Shown here in pieces: positions 5,972 through 12,869 of a DNA stretch of 13,344 nt. A model generated the notes under the pieces. It was given only the letters and a program-made list of their open reading frames with translations, was not told the origin of the DNA and made no database searches. Positions within the stretch are counted from its first letter, which is position 1. Every line of letters begins with the position of its first letter. The position numbers and the translations under genes are program-made. The DNA comes from an uncultured Microbacterium sp. Its GTDB lineage: Bacteria > Actinomycetota > Actinomycetes > Actinomycetales > Microbacteriaceae. Location: contig CANSLE010000037.1 in the NCBI GenBank assembly GCA_947647645.1, forward strand, positions 1 to 13,344. The letters are read 5' to 3'.

Positions 5972-7417
5972 ATGAGCACCACGATCCCCGAACGTCCGCG
6001 GACCCTCGCCGAGAAGGTCTGGGAGGACCACCTCGTCGTCAAGGGCGAGGACGGCCAGCCCGACCTCATCTACATCGACCTGCACCTCGTGCACGAGGTC
6101 ACGAGCCCCCAGGCCTTCGATGGTCTGCGTGCCGAGGGGCGCCCCGTGCGTCGCCTCGACCTCACCATCGCGACGGAAGACCACAACACGCCGACCCTCG
6201 AGATCCACAAGCCGATCGCCGACCTCACCAGCCGCACCCAGATCGAGACGCTCCGGCGCAACGCCGAGGAGTTCGGCGTCCGCCTCCACTCGCTCGGTGA
6301 CAAGGAGCAGGGCATCGTTCACGTCGTCGGGCCGCAGCTCGGCCTGACCATGCCGGGCATCACGGTGGTCTGCGGCGACAGCCACACGTCGACGCACGGC
6401 GCGTTCGGCGCGATGGCCTTCGGCATCGGCACGAGTGAGGTCGAGCATGTGCTCGCGACGCAGACCCTGCCCCTGAAGCCCTTCAAGACGATGGCGATCA
6501 CGGTGGAGGGCGAGCTGAAGCCGGGCGTGACCGCGAAGGACGTCATCCTCGCGATCATCGCGAAGATCGGCGCCAACGGCGGACAGGGCTACGTGCTCGA
6601 GTTCCGTGGCAGCGCCATCCGCTCCCTCTCCATGGAGGGCCGGATGACGATGTGCAATATGTCGATCGAGGCGGGCGCCCGTGCCGGCATGATCGCCCCC
6701 GACGAGACGACCTTCGCCTACGTCAAGGGGAAGCCGCACGCCCCTCAGGGACAGGATTGGGAGGATGCCGTCGCCTACTGGCGGACACTCCCCAGCGACG
6801 AGGGCGCCGTCTACGACGCGGAGGTCTTCCTCGACGCGAACGAGCTCGAGCCCTTCGTGACGTGGGGCACCAATCCCGGGCAGGGCGTGTCGCTGTCGGA
6901 GGTCGTGCCGGACCCGGCATCCATCGCCGACGCGAACGAGCGCGCCGCGGCCGAGCGGGCCCTGGAGTATATGGATCTGACGGCGGGCACCCCTCTCAAG
7001 GACGTGGCGGTGGATGCCGTGTTCATGGGCTCCTGCACCAACAGCCGCATCGAGGACCTCCGGGCCTTCGCCTCCGTGATCGAAGGCCGCCACAAGGCCG
7101 ACGGGGTGCGGGTGATGGTCGTGCCGGGGTCGGCGCGCGTGCGCCTGGAGGCGGAGGCGGAGGGGCTCGACAGGGTGTTCACCGACTTCGGCGCCGAGTG
7201 GCGCTTCGCCGGCTGCTCGATGTGCCTCGGGATGAACCCCGATCAGCTCGCTCCGGGAGAGCGCTGCGCGTCGACCAGCAACCGCAACTTCGAAGGTCGC
7301 CAGGGCAAGGGCGGCCGCACGCATCTCGTCTCCCCGCTCGTGGCCGCGGCCACGGCGGTGATGGGCCGGCTCGCCAGCCCATCGGATCTGCCCGCCGTCG
7401 AGAAGGTGGAGGCCTGA
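5972..7417 (+). CDS. leuC: 3-isopropylmalate dehydratase large subunit
   Basis: Large subunit of isopropylmalate isomerase, which converts 2-isopropylmalate to 3-isopropylmalate in leucine synthesis using a 4Fe-4S cluster. The 481-residue product is of family length. Aconitase-fold motifs are intact: VCGDSHTSTHGAFGAMAFGIG (134-153), cluster ligands Cys355 in GSCTNSRIEDL and Cys415/Cys418 in GCSMCLGMNPD, and TSNRNFEGRQGKGGRTHLVSP near the C-terminus. The ATG at 5972 begins the conserved N-terminus (TLAEKVWEDHLV). GGAG at 5957-5960 is the likely ribosome site, with a long 11-base spacing. The open frame runs further upstream across the leader, but that is shadow. A single base separates its stop from the leuD start, so the subunits are made together. 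Confidence 0.97.
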   Translation: MSTTIPERPRTLAEKVWEDHLVVKGEDGQPDLIYIDLHLVHEVTSPQAFDGLRAEGRPVRRLDLTIATEDHNTPTLEIHKPIADLTSRTQIETLRRNAEEFGVRLHSLGDKEQGIVHVVGPQLGLTMPGITVVCGDSHTSTHGAFGAMAFGIGTSEVEHVLATQTLPLKPFKTMAITVEGELKPGVTAKDVILAIIAKIGANGGQGYVLEFRGSAIRSLSMEGRMTMCNMSIEAGARAGMIAPDETTFAYVKGKPHAPQGQDWEDAVAYWRTLPSDEGAVYDAEVFLDANELEPFVTWGTNPGQGVSLSEVVPDPASIADANERAAAERALEYMDLTAGTPLKDVAVDAVFMGSCTNSRIEDLRAFASVIEGRHKADGVRVMVVPGSARVRLEAEAEGLDRVFTDFGAEWRFAGCSMCLGMNPDQLAPGERCASTSNRNFEGRQGKGGRTHLVSPLVAAATAVMGRLASPSDLPAVEKVEA

Positions 7418-7418
7418 G

Positions 7419-8015
7419 ATGGAGAAGTTCACGACGCACACCGGTGTCGTCGCCGCGCTGCAGCGCTCCGCGGTCGACACCGACCAGATCATCCCCGCCG
7501 TCTACCTCAAACGCGTCACGAAGACCGGTTTCGAGGACGCGTTGTTCGCGAACTGGCGTCAGGATCCTGACTTCGTCCTCAACCGGCCCGCGTTCGCGGG
7601 GGCATCGGTCCTCGTCGCCGGCCCCGACTTCGGGACCGGGTCGAGCCGTGAGCACGCCGTCTGGGCGCTGCGCGACTTCGGCTTCCAGGTGGTGTTGAGC
7701 CCCAAGTTCGCGGACATCTTCCGCGGCAACGCAGGCAAGCAGGGACTGGTCACGGGAGTGATCTCCGAGGCCGACCTGGCTGCGATCTGGGCGGCGATCG
7801 ATGCCCGCCCGGGCATCGAGATGACGGTCGACCTCGTGGAGCGGACCGCGACGATCGGCGAGCTCCGGGTGCCGTTCGAGATCGACGATTACACTAGGTG
7901 GAGGCTCCTCGAAGGCCTCGATGACATCGGGCTGACCCTGCGCAATGAGGACAGGATCGCGCAGTTCGAGGCGCGCCGCGAGGCGTGGCGCCCGCGGACT
8001 CTTCCCGTCCGCTAG
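7419..8015 (+). CDS. leuD: 3-isopropylmalate dehydratase small subunit
   Basis: Small subunit (198 residues) that forms the swivelling domain of isopropylmalate isomerase together with LeuC. Diagnostic motifs are VDTDQIIPAVYLKR near residue 19, AGPDFGTGSSREHAVWAL at about 67-84, and the following PKFADIFRGNAGKQGL. Start ATG 7419 comes one base after the leuC stop, so translation is probably coupled. Length and domain content are normal. The gene is the last of the leu unit; 73 bases without a clear terminator separate it from murA, so read-through into the envelope genes is possible. Confidence 0.97.
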   Translation: MEKFTTHTGVVAALQRSAVDTDQIIPAVYLKRVTKTGFEDALFANWRQDPDFVLNRPAFAGASVLVAGPDFGTGSSREHAVWALRDFGFQVVLSPKFADIFRGNAGKQGLVTGVISEADLAAIWAAIDARPGIEMTVDLVERTATIGELRVPFEIDDYTRWRLLEGLDDIGLTLRNEDRIAQFEARREAWRPRTLPVR

Positions 8016-8088
8016 GACGGAGGCGCCCCGCCGGGACGCATCTCGTCTTCGATTCCTTGTCCTCGAGACACACTGTGAGGTCCGATCC

Positions 8089-9447
8089 ATGAACACCCTC
8101 TTGAGCGCTTCGGCGTCGACACCCGCCGAAGGCGAGGGCTCGGTCCTCGAGATCCGCGGTGGCCGACCGCTGACCGGACGCGTCGAGGTGAAGGGCGCGA
8201 AGAACCTCGCGACCAAGGCGATGGTGGCCGCCCTTCTCGGCGAGACCGAGAGCGTGCTGCGCGATGTCCCCGACATCAGCGACGTGCAGGTCGTCCGTTC
8301 GTTGCTGGAGGTTCACGGGGTCACCGTGACGGACGACGGCGACGGCGTGCTGCGCCTCGACCCGCGCGGCGCCGTGTCGGCGCATATGGAGGAGATCGAC
8401 GCCCACGCCGGCGCGTCCCGCATCCCGATCCTGTTCTGCGGCCCGCTGCTGCACCTGCTCGGTCAGGCTTTCATCCCCGATCTCGGCGGATGCCGCATCG
8501 GCGACCGTCCGATCGACTTCCACCTCGACGCCCTGCGCGCCTTCGGGGCCACCGTCGACAAGCTGCCCAGCGGCATCCGGTTGTCCGCGCCGACCGGACT
8601 CAAAGGCGCGAACATCGCCCTGCCGTACCCCAGCGTGGGCGCGACGGAACAGGTGCTGCTGACCGCGGTGCGCGCGAAGGGCACGACCGAGCTGCGCAAC
8701 GCCGCGATCGAGCCCGAGATCATGGATCTCATCGCCGTCCTGCAGAAGATGGGCGCGATCATCTCCTACGAGCCGAACCGCGTCATCTTCATCGAGGGCG
8801 TCGACGCGCTGCGCGGCTACGATCACCGCAGCATCTTCGACCGCAACGAGGCCGCGTCGTGGGCCTGCGCGGCCCTGGCCACCGACGGCGACATCTACGT
8901 CGGAGGCGCCAAGCAGCAGGAGATGCTCACCTTCCTCAACGTCTTCCGCAAGGTGGGCGGCGACTTCGACATCCACGAGGACGGCATCCGCTTCCGGCGC
9001 GGCGGTGCGCTCAAGCCCGTCGTCGTCGAGACCGATGTCCACCCCGGGTTCATGACCGACTGGCAGCAGCCCCTCATCGTCGCGCTCACGCAGGCCGAGG
9101 GCGTGTCGACGGTGCACGAGACGGTCTACGAGAACCGCCTGGGCTTCACGCAGGCTCTCAACAAGATGGGCGCGAGCATCGTCGTCCACCCGGAAGGGCT
9201 GGCCAGTCCCGATCGGCGCGTCCCGCGTCGGGCCCTCGAGCAGGCCGCCGTCATCACCGGCCCGACGCCGCTGCACGCTGCCGACGTCGTCGTCCCCGAT
9301 CTCCGGGGCGGCTACAGCTACGTCATCGCCGCCCTCGCGGCGGACGGCACCTCCCGGGTGTCCGGGGTCGACATCATCCGTCGTGGCTACGAGAAGTTCT
9401 TCGAGAAGCTCACGGCTCTCGGCGCCGACTTCGACGTCGTCGGATGA
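8089..9447 (+). CDS. murA: UDP-N-acetylglucosamine 1-carboxyvinyltransferase
   Basis: Catalyses the first committed step of peptidoglycan synthesis, transfer of enolpyruvate from PEP to UDP-GlcNAc, in the cytosol. The 452-residue protein contains the substrate-binding VKGAKN motif (Lys38), the RIPILFCGPLLHLLG region after Arg111, and the catalytic loop GGCRIGDRPIDFHL with Cys135. That Cys is the target of fosfomycin; mycobacteria carry Asp there, so this enzyme is of the sensitive type. The start at ATG 8089 has GAGG 8 bases upstream and gives an N-terminal extension of about 18 residues before the usual first strand. A longer frame starting inside leuD is unlikely. Its stop overlaps the next start as ATGA. 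It heads a cell-envelope gene cluster. Confidence 0.96.
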   Translation: MNTLLSASASTPAEGEGSVLEIRGGRPLTGRVEVKGAKNLATKAMVAALLGETESVLRDVPDISDVQVVRSLLEVHGVTVTDDGDGVLRLDPRGAVSAHMEEIDAHAGASRIPILFCGPLLHLLGQAFIPDLGGCRIGDRPIDFHLDALRAFGATVDKLPSGIRLSAPTGLKGANIALPYPSVGATEQVLLTAVRAKGTTELRNAAIEPEIMDLIAVLQKMGAIISYEPNRVIFIEGVDALRGYDHRSIFDRNEAASWACAALATDGDIYVGGAKQQEMLTFLNVFRKVGGDFDIHEDGIRFRRGGALKPVVVETDVHPGFMTDWQQPLIVALTQAEGVSTVHETVYENRLGFTQALNKMGASIVVHPEGLASPDRRVPRRALEQAAVITGPTPLHAADVVVPDLRGGYSYVIAALAADGTSRVSGVDIIRRGYEKFFEKLTALGADFDVVG

Positions 9448-10229
9448 CCGAGGTGGCTCGCCCCGCCCGCCGCCGCGCCTCCGCCGAGAAGACGCGTCCG
9501 AGCGTCTTCTGGCCTCTCGCGCTCGCCGTCATCCCCGCCGTGGGCTGGTTCGCGAAGATAGAGATCACCGGCGCCGAGCATCTCCCCGCCGAGGGGCCCT
9601 ATATCCTGGCGCCGAACCACTACAGCGAGTTCGATCCGCTGATCCTCGCCGTCGGCACGTGGCGCATGGGCCGCGCGCCGCGCTTCATGGCCAAGGAGAG
9701 CCTGTTCCGTGTCCCCGTGCTGGGAGCCGCGCTGCGGGCGACCGGGATGGTGCCGGTGGCGCGATCGGCGTCCTCGTCCGCGGCGAGACAGACGCTGCAG
9801 CAGTCCGAGGACCTCGTGCGGCACGGGCGCGGCGTCATCGTCTACCCGGAGGGCTCGCTCACGCGCGATCCCGACATGTGGCCGATGCGCGGCAAGACCG
9901 GCGCCGTCCGCCTCGCCCTCGCCGCCGGGGAGCCGATCCCCGTCATCCCCGCAGCGACGTGGGGCGTGCAGCACATCCTGCCGCGCTACGGCAAGCTGCG
10001 CTTCTGGCCGCCGCGGCGCCGCGTGCGTCTGATCTTGGGGCCGGCGACGGACCTCACCGCCTATGCCGGCCAGGGCGCGTTGGGCTCGGCCAACCTCGTC
10101 GCCGCCACCGACGCCGTCATGGCCGATGTCGCCGCGCTGCTCGGCGTGCTCCGCGACGAGCAGCCGCCCGCGGAGCGCTGGAACCCGGCCGCCCACGGGC
10201 AGAACGAGACGGGTCGCCTTGAGTCGTAG
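9444..10229 (+). CDS. PlsC-like 1-acylglycerol-3-phosphate acyltransferase
   Basis: Membrane-associated acyltransferase expected to add an acyl chain to lysophosphatidic acid during phospholipid synthesis. The 261 residues carry the PlsC-family motifs: NHYSEFD with the His59-x4-Asp64 catalytic pair, MAKESLFRVPVLG, and YPEGSLTRD at 134-142. One hydrophobic stretch at about 21-36 could anchor it. The ATG at 9444 overlaps the murA stop by 4 bases (ATGA), pointing to coupling. The gene is followed by gpsA, which makes glycerol 3-phosphate, the backbone of the same pathway. Several PlsC paralogues occur in actinomycetes with different acceptors, so phosphatidic acid synthesis is likely but not certain. 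Confidence 0.9.
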   Translation: MTEVARPARRRASAEKTRPSVFWPLALAVIPAVGWFAKIEITGAEHLPAEGPYILAPNHYSEFDPLILAVGTWRMGRAPRFMAKESLFRVPVLGAALRATGMVPVARSASSSAARQTLQQSEDLVRHGRGVIVYPEGSLTRDPDMWPMRGKTGAVRLALAAGEPIPVIPAATWGVQHILPRYGKLRFWPPRRRVRLILGPATDLTAYAGQGALGSANLVAATDAVMADVAALLGVLRDEQPPAERWNPAAHGQNETGRLES

Positions 10230-11355
10230 AGGTGAGTCGACGCTGCCCCGGGTCGCGGTGATCGGCTCGGGCAGCTGGGGGACCACGTTCGGCAAGGTGC
10301 TGGCCGACGGCGGTGCCCACGTCGTGATGTGGGCACGGCGGGCGGAGCTCGCCCAGGAGATCCAGGAGGGGCACCGCAACAGCGAGTACTTGCCGGGGAT
10401 CAACCTTCCCCGGACGATGTCGGCGACGACGCATCTGCCGGCGGCCCTCGACGGCGCCTCCCAGGTGTATCTGGCCGTCTCCAGCCAGGCGCTGCGTCAG
10501 AATCTGGCAGCGGTGCGTCCTCTCGTGCGCGACACCGACGCACCGATCATCTCGCTGATGAAGGGGGTCGAGAAGCGGTCGGGCCTGCGGATGAGCCAGG
10601 TGATCGCGGAGGAGTTGCGCTGCGATCCGGCGCGCATCGCCGTGGCATCCGGTCCCAACCTCGCACTGGAGATCGCACGCGAGCAGCCGACCGCCGCGGT
10701 CATCTCCTCGATCAGCCGCGAGACGGCCGAGGCGGTCGCCCGCAGGGCCCGCAACGACTATTTCCGCACCTTCGTCAACACCGACGTCATCGGCACCGAG
10801 TTCGGCGGCGTGTTGAAGAACCTGATCGCGGTCGCGATCGGCATCGTCGACGGCGTCGGCTACGGCGAGAACACGAAAGCCTCGATCATCACGCGCGGGC
10901 TCGTCGAGATGACCGACTTCGCCGTGGCGCAGGGCGCCCAGCAGGAGACGCTCCAGGGCCTCGCCGGTCTCGGCGACCTCATCGCGACCTGCCAGTCCCC
11001 GCTGAGCCGAAACAACACGGCGGGCAGACTTCTGGGCCAGGGATACAGCTTCCAGGACGTCGTGAAGCAGATGAACCAGACCGCCGAAGGTCTCGCATCG
11101 GTCGCGCCCGTGCTGCAGCTCGCGCGGGAGTGCGGGGTGCGGATGCCGATCGTCGAACAGGTCAAGATGGTCCTGGACGGCACGATGAACCCGCGCGACA
11201 TCGCGCCCCACCTGACCACCGACGACGACAAGCCCACGGGCGAGAGGACCCAGCATGGACAAAGCGGTAGTGGCGGTGCTCTTCGGAGGGCGTTCCAGCG
11301 AGCACTCGATCAGTTCCGCAACGGCGGGGGGCGTGCTGCGGGCGATCGATCGTGA
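10219..11355 (+). CDS. gpsA: Glycerol-3-phosphate dehydrogenase [NAD(P)+], long C-terminal overlap with ddl
   Basis: Makes sn-glycerol 3-phosphate from dihydroxyacetone phosphate for phospholipid backbones, in the cytosol. The Rossmann motif GSGSWGTTF is at 16-24 and the catalytic region EFGGVLKNLIAVAIG contains Lys200; Lys115 (SLMKGVE) and the downstream GYGENTKA are also conserved. No ATG or GTG in this frame lies near the conserved N-terminus, so I chose TTG 10219, which overlaps the acyltransferase gene by 11 bases. The frame stays open to TGA 11353-11355, giving 378 residues. About 33 C-terminal residues lie out of phase over the start of ddl and are Gly/Arg/Ala-rich, with no family counterpart that I recognise. 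Either an ancestral stop near 11250 was lost, or the end carries a sequencing error. Confidence 0.93.
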   Translation: MSRRGESTLPRVAVIGSGSWGTTFGKVLADGGAHVVMWARRAELAQEIQEGHRNSEYLPGINLPRTMSATTHLPAALDGASQVYLAVSSQALRQNLAAVRPLVRDTDAPIISLMKGVEKRSGLRMSQVIAEELRCDPARIAVASGPNLALEIAREQPTAAVISSISRETAEAVARRARNDYFRTFVNTDVIGTEFGGVLKNLIAVAIGIVDGVGYGENTKASIITRGLVEMTDFAVAQGAQQETLQGLAGLGDLIATCQSPLSRNNTAGRLLGQGYSFQDVVKQMNQTAEGLASVAPVLQLARECGVRMPIVEQVKMVLDGTMNPRDIAPHLTTDDDKPTGERTQHGQSGSGGALRRAFQRALDQFRNGGGRAAGDRS

Positions 11356-12337
11356 TCGCTTCGAGGTCATCCCGGTCGGCATCACACGCGACGGCGCCTT
11401 CGTCCTCGAGGACGACGACCCCGACAAGTTCGCGCTGAACCCCGAGCACCTCCCCGAGGTCGTCGACAACGGGACCCGCATCCTCTGGCCGGACTCGATC
11501 CGTTCGCGCGAGATCCGGGTGCAGGATGCCGACGGCATCCGCCCTCTCGGCGACGTCGACGTCGTCTTCCCGATCCTGCACGGCCGTTTCGGCGAGGACG
11601 GCACCATTCAGGGCTTCCTCGAGCTGCTGGATCTTCCGTACGTCGGCGCAGGGCTCCTGATGTCGGCGATCGGGATGGACAAGCACACGACCAAGAGCGT
11701 CCTCAAGGCGGCCGGCGTACCCGTGGTGCCGTGGGTCACCGTGACGGCAGAGGGCCTCGCGCGCGATCGCGACCTCTGGCTCCGTCGCATCCGCTCCCTC
11801 GGACTGCCCGCGTTCGTCAAGCCCGCGCGAGCGGGCTCGAGTGTGGGCGTGTCGAAGGTGTCCGAGTGGTCCCAGCTGGATGCCGCGCTTCGGACCGCCT
11901 TCGCCGAGGACGGCACGGTCCTGGTCGAGCAGGCCGTCGTCGGGCGCGAGGTCGAGTGCGGTGTGCTGGCCGGTCGACACAGGGGCGAGCCGCGCGTCAG
12001 CGTCGCCGGCGAGATCGTGATCAGCGGACGCGAGTTCTACGATTTCGATGCGAAGTACCTCGACGCGCCCGGAATCGATCTCGTCTGCCCCGCGGATCTC
12101 CGCGACGGCGAGCTCGCCGAGATGCAGCGCATCGCCAGGCGGGCCTTCGAGGCGGTCGGCGGCGAGGGACTCGCGCGCGTGGACTTCTTCTTCACGGGGA
12201 CGGAGTTCTTCGTCAACGAGGTCAACACCATGCCCGGCTTCACCCCGATCTCGATGTTCCCGAAGTGCTGGATCGCCTCCGGCATGAGCTACCAGGATCT
12301 GATCAGTGAGCTGATCGACCTCGCGCGCGTCCGCTGA
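11255..12337 (+). CDS. ddl: D-alanine--D-alanine ligase
   Basis: Joins two D-alanines with ATP to make the dipeptide end of the peptidoglycan stem. The 360-residue protein shows the N-terminal VLFGGRSSEHS motif with Glu16, the ATP-grasp Lys and Ser in KPARAGSSVGVSK, the EFYDFDAKYL loop, and the metal-binding end EVNTMPGFTPISMFPK. The Tyr in the AKY loop is typical of D-Ala-D-Ala ligases rather than VanA-type D-lactate ligases. ATG 11255 has GAGAGGA 6 bases upstream and the conserved N-terminus follows at once, so a later start is not plausible even though it overlaps gpsA by 101 bases. A hairpin after the stop probably ends the murA-ddl unit. Confidence 0.97.
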   Translation: MDKAVVAVLFGGRSSEHSISSATAGGVLRAIDRDRFEVIPVGITRDGAFVLEDDDPDKFALNPEHLPEVVDNGTRILWPDSIRSREIRVQDADGIRPLGDVDVVFPILHGRFGEDGTIQGFLELLDLPYVGAGLLMSAIGMDKHTTKSVLKAAGVPVVPWVTVTAEGLARDRDLWLRRIRSLGLPAFVKPARAGSSVGVSKVSEWSQLDAALRTAFAEDGTVLVEQAVVGREVECGVLAGRHRGEPRVSVAGEIVISGREFYDFDAKYLDAPGIDLVCPADLRDGELAEMQRIARRAFEAVGGEGLARVDFFFTGTEFFVNEVNTMPGFTPISMFPKCWIASGMSYQDLISELIDLARVR

Positions 12338-12340
12338 CCG

Positions 12341-12367
12341 GGCCGGGGGACCGGAGCTCCTCCGGCC
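12341..12367. terminator. Bidirectional hairpin between ddl and the DUF3515 gene
   Basis: GGCCGGGGGA (12341-12350) pairs with TCCTCCGGCC (12358-12367), 10 bp with one G-U, around a 7-base loop. It fills almost the whole 30-base gap between two converging stop codons. No U-run is seen on either side. Confidence 0.7.
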
Positions 12368-12850
12368 TCAGGACGATGGTCGGGCGATGCAGGACCGCCC
12401 GTCGGTGGGAAGCTGCTGGACGGCGGAGGACAGGGCGCTGAGCACGTCGCGCCCACTCACGACGCCGTAGTCGAGATAGACCTGGACGGCCGGCGTGCGG
12501 CCGAACGTGGTGAAGCGGTACTTCGGGGCCTCGGAGTCGTCCATCAGCCAGTCGATGCCGTCGACGGTCTGGCAGATGAGCGTCGACGGACCCGGCGCTT
12601 CGAGCCCGCACGTGAGCAGCACGCTCGCCGGGGTGCCCCAGGCTCCCGTCGCCTGCGCGTCGGTCCACCGTCGCGGCTGTCCATCGACGGTCGCGGGCAT
12701 GCGGGTGGTCACCGCTGCGCATGCCGGATCGTTCGCGCCCTTGGCGGGGGTCATCGACACGGTCGTACTGCACCCGGCCGTGCCGAGCACGATGCCGAGG
12801 GCCAGCGCCGCGGTCACAGGGGCGACGAACAGGCGCGAGCGGGACACCAC
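12368..12850 (-). CDS. DUF3515 family probable lipoprotein
   Basis: Small exported protein of unknown function (160 residues), which I assign to DUF3515 by its position between ddl and thiL and its overall pattern. The N-terminus has basic residues, a hydrophobic stretch (about 8-22) and the sequence LGTAGC with Cys27, a lipobox-like signal with an unusual Thr at -3, so lipidation is likely but not certain. The mature part has three more Cys (Cys44, one in LTCGLE, one in LICQTV) and a fourth near the C-terminus (RSCIAR), which could form disulfides outside the cell. The start is GTG 12850 or the next GTG, 12847, which sits 6 bases after a TANNNT element and would be leaderless. Its conserved neighbourhood with envelope genes hints at a cell-surface role; that is inference. 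Confidence 0.82.
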   Translation of the reverse strand: MVSRSRLFVAPVTAALALGIVLGTAGCSTTVSMTPAKGANDPACAAVTTRMPATVDGQPRRWTDAQATGAWGTPASVLLTCGLEAPGPSTLICQTVDGIDWLMDDSEAPKYRFTTFGRTPAVQVYLDYGVVSGRDVLSALSSAVQQLPTDGRSCIARPSS

Positions 12851-12853
12851 TCC

Positions 12854-12859
12854 AGGTTA
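12854..12859 (-). promoter_or_regulatory. -10 element of the DUF3515 gene
   Basis: On the minus strand TAACCT (12859 down to 12854) fits TANNNT and lies 6 bases before the GTG at 12847 and 3 before the GTG at 12850, so a leaderless transcript is likely. It shares bases 12858-12859 with the opposing thiL -10 element. Confidence 0.5.
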
Positions 12860-12863
12860 CCGT
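12858..12863 (+). promoter_or_regulatory. -10 element of thiL
   Basis: TACCGT fits TANNNT and lies exactly 6 bases before the thiL ATG at 12870, so the transcript probably begins at the start codon. A GGAG at 12864-12867 lies between them and could serve as ribosome site if transcription starts further upstream. Confidence 0.5.
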
Positions 12864-12869
12864 GGAGCA

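Noticed and set aside
4732..6069. Long antisense open frame across terC, and similar long antisense frames across leuC, murA, the plsC-like gene, gpsA and ddl
   Set aside because: These are the normal by-product of high GC at third codon positions. They show low-complexity His/Asp/Arg/Glu composition and no motifs, while the sense strand carries intact enzyme motifs.
7890..7895. TACACT inside leuD as a -10 box for murA
   Set aside because: It fits TANNNT, but there is no -35 match and it is nearly 200 bases from murA. Such hexamers are expected by chance.
11255..12337. VanA-type D-Ala-D-Lac ligase (glycopeptide resistance)
   Set aside because: The active-site loop reads EFYDFDAKYL with the Tyr typical of D-Ala-D-Ala ligases, and no vanH or vanX neighbours exist.
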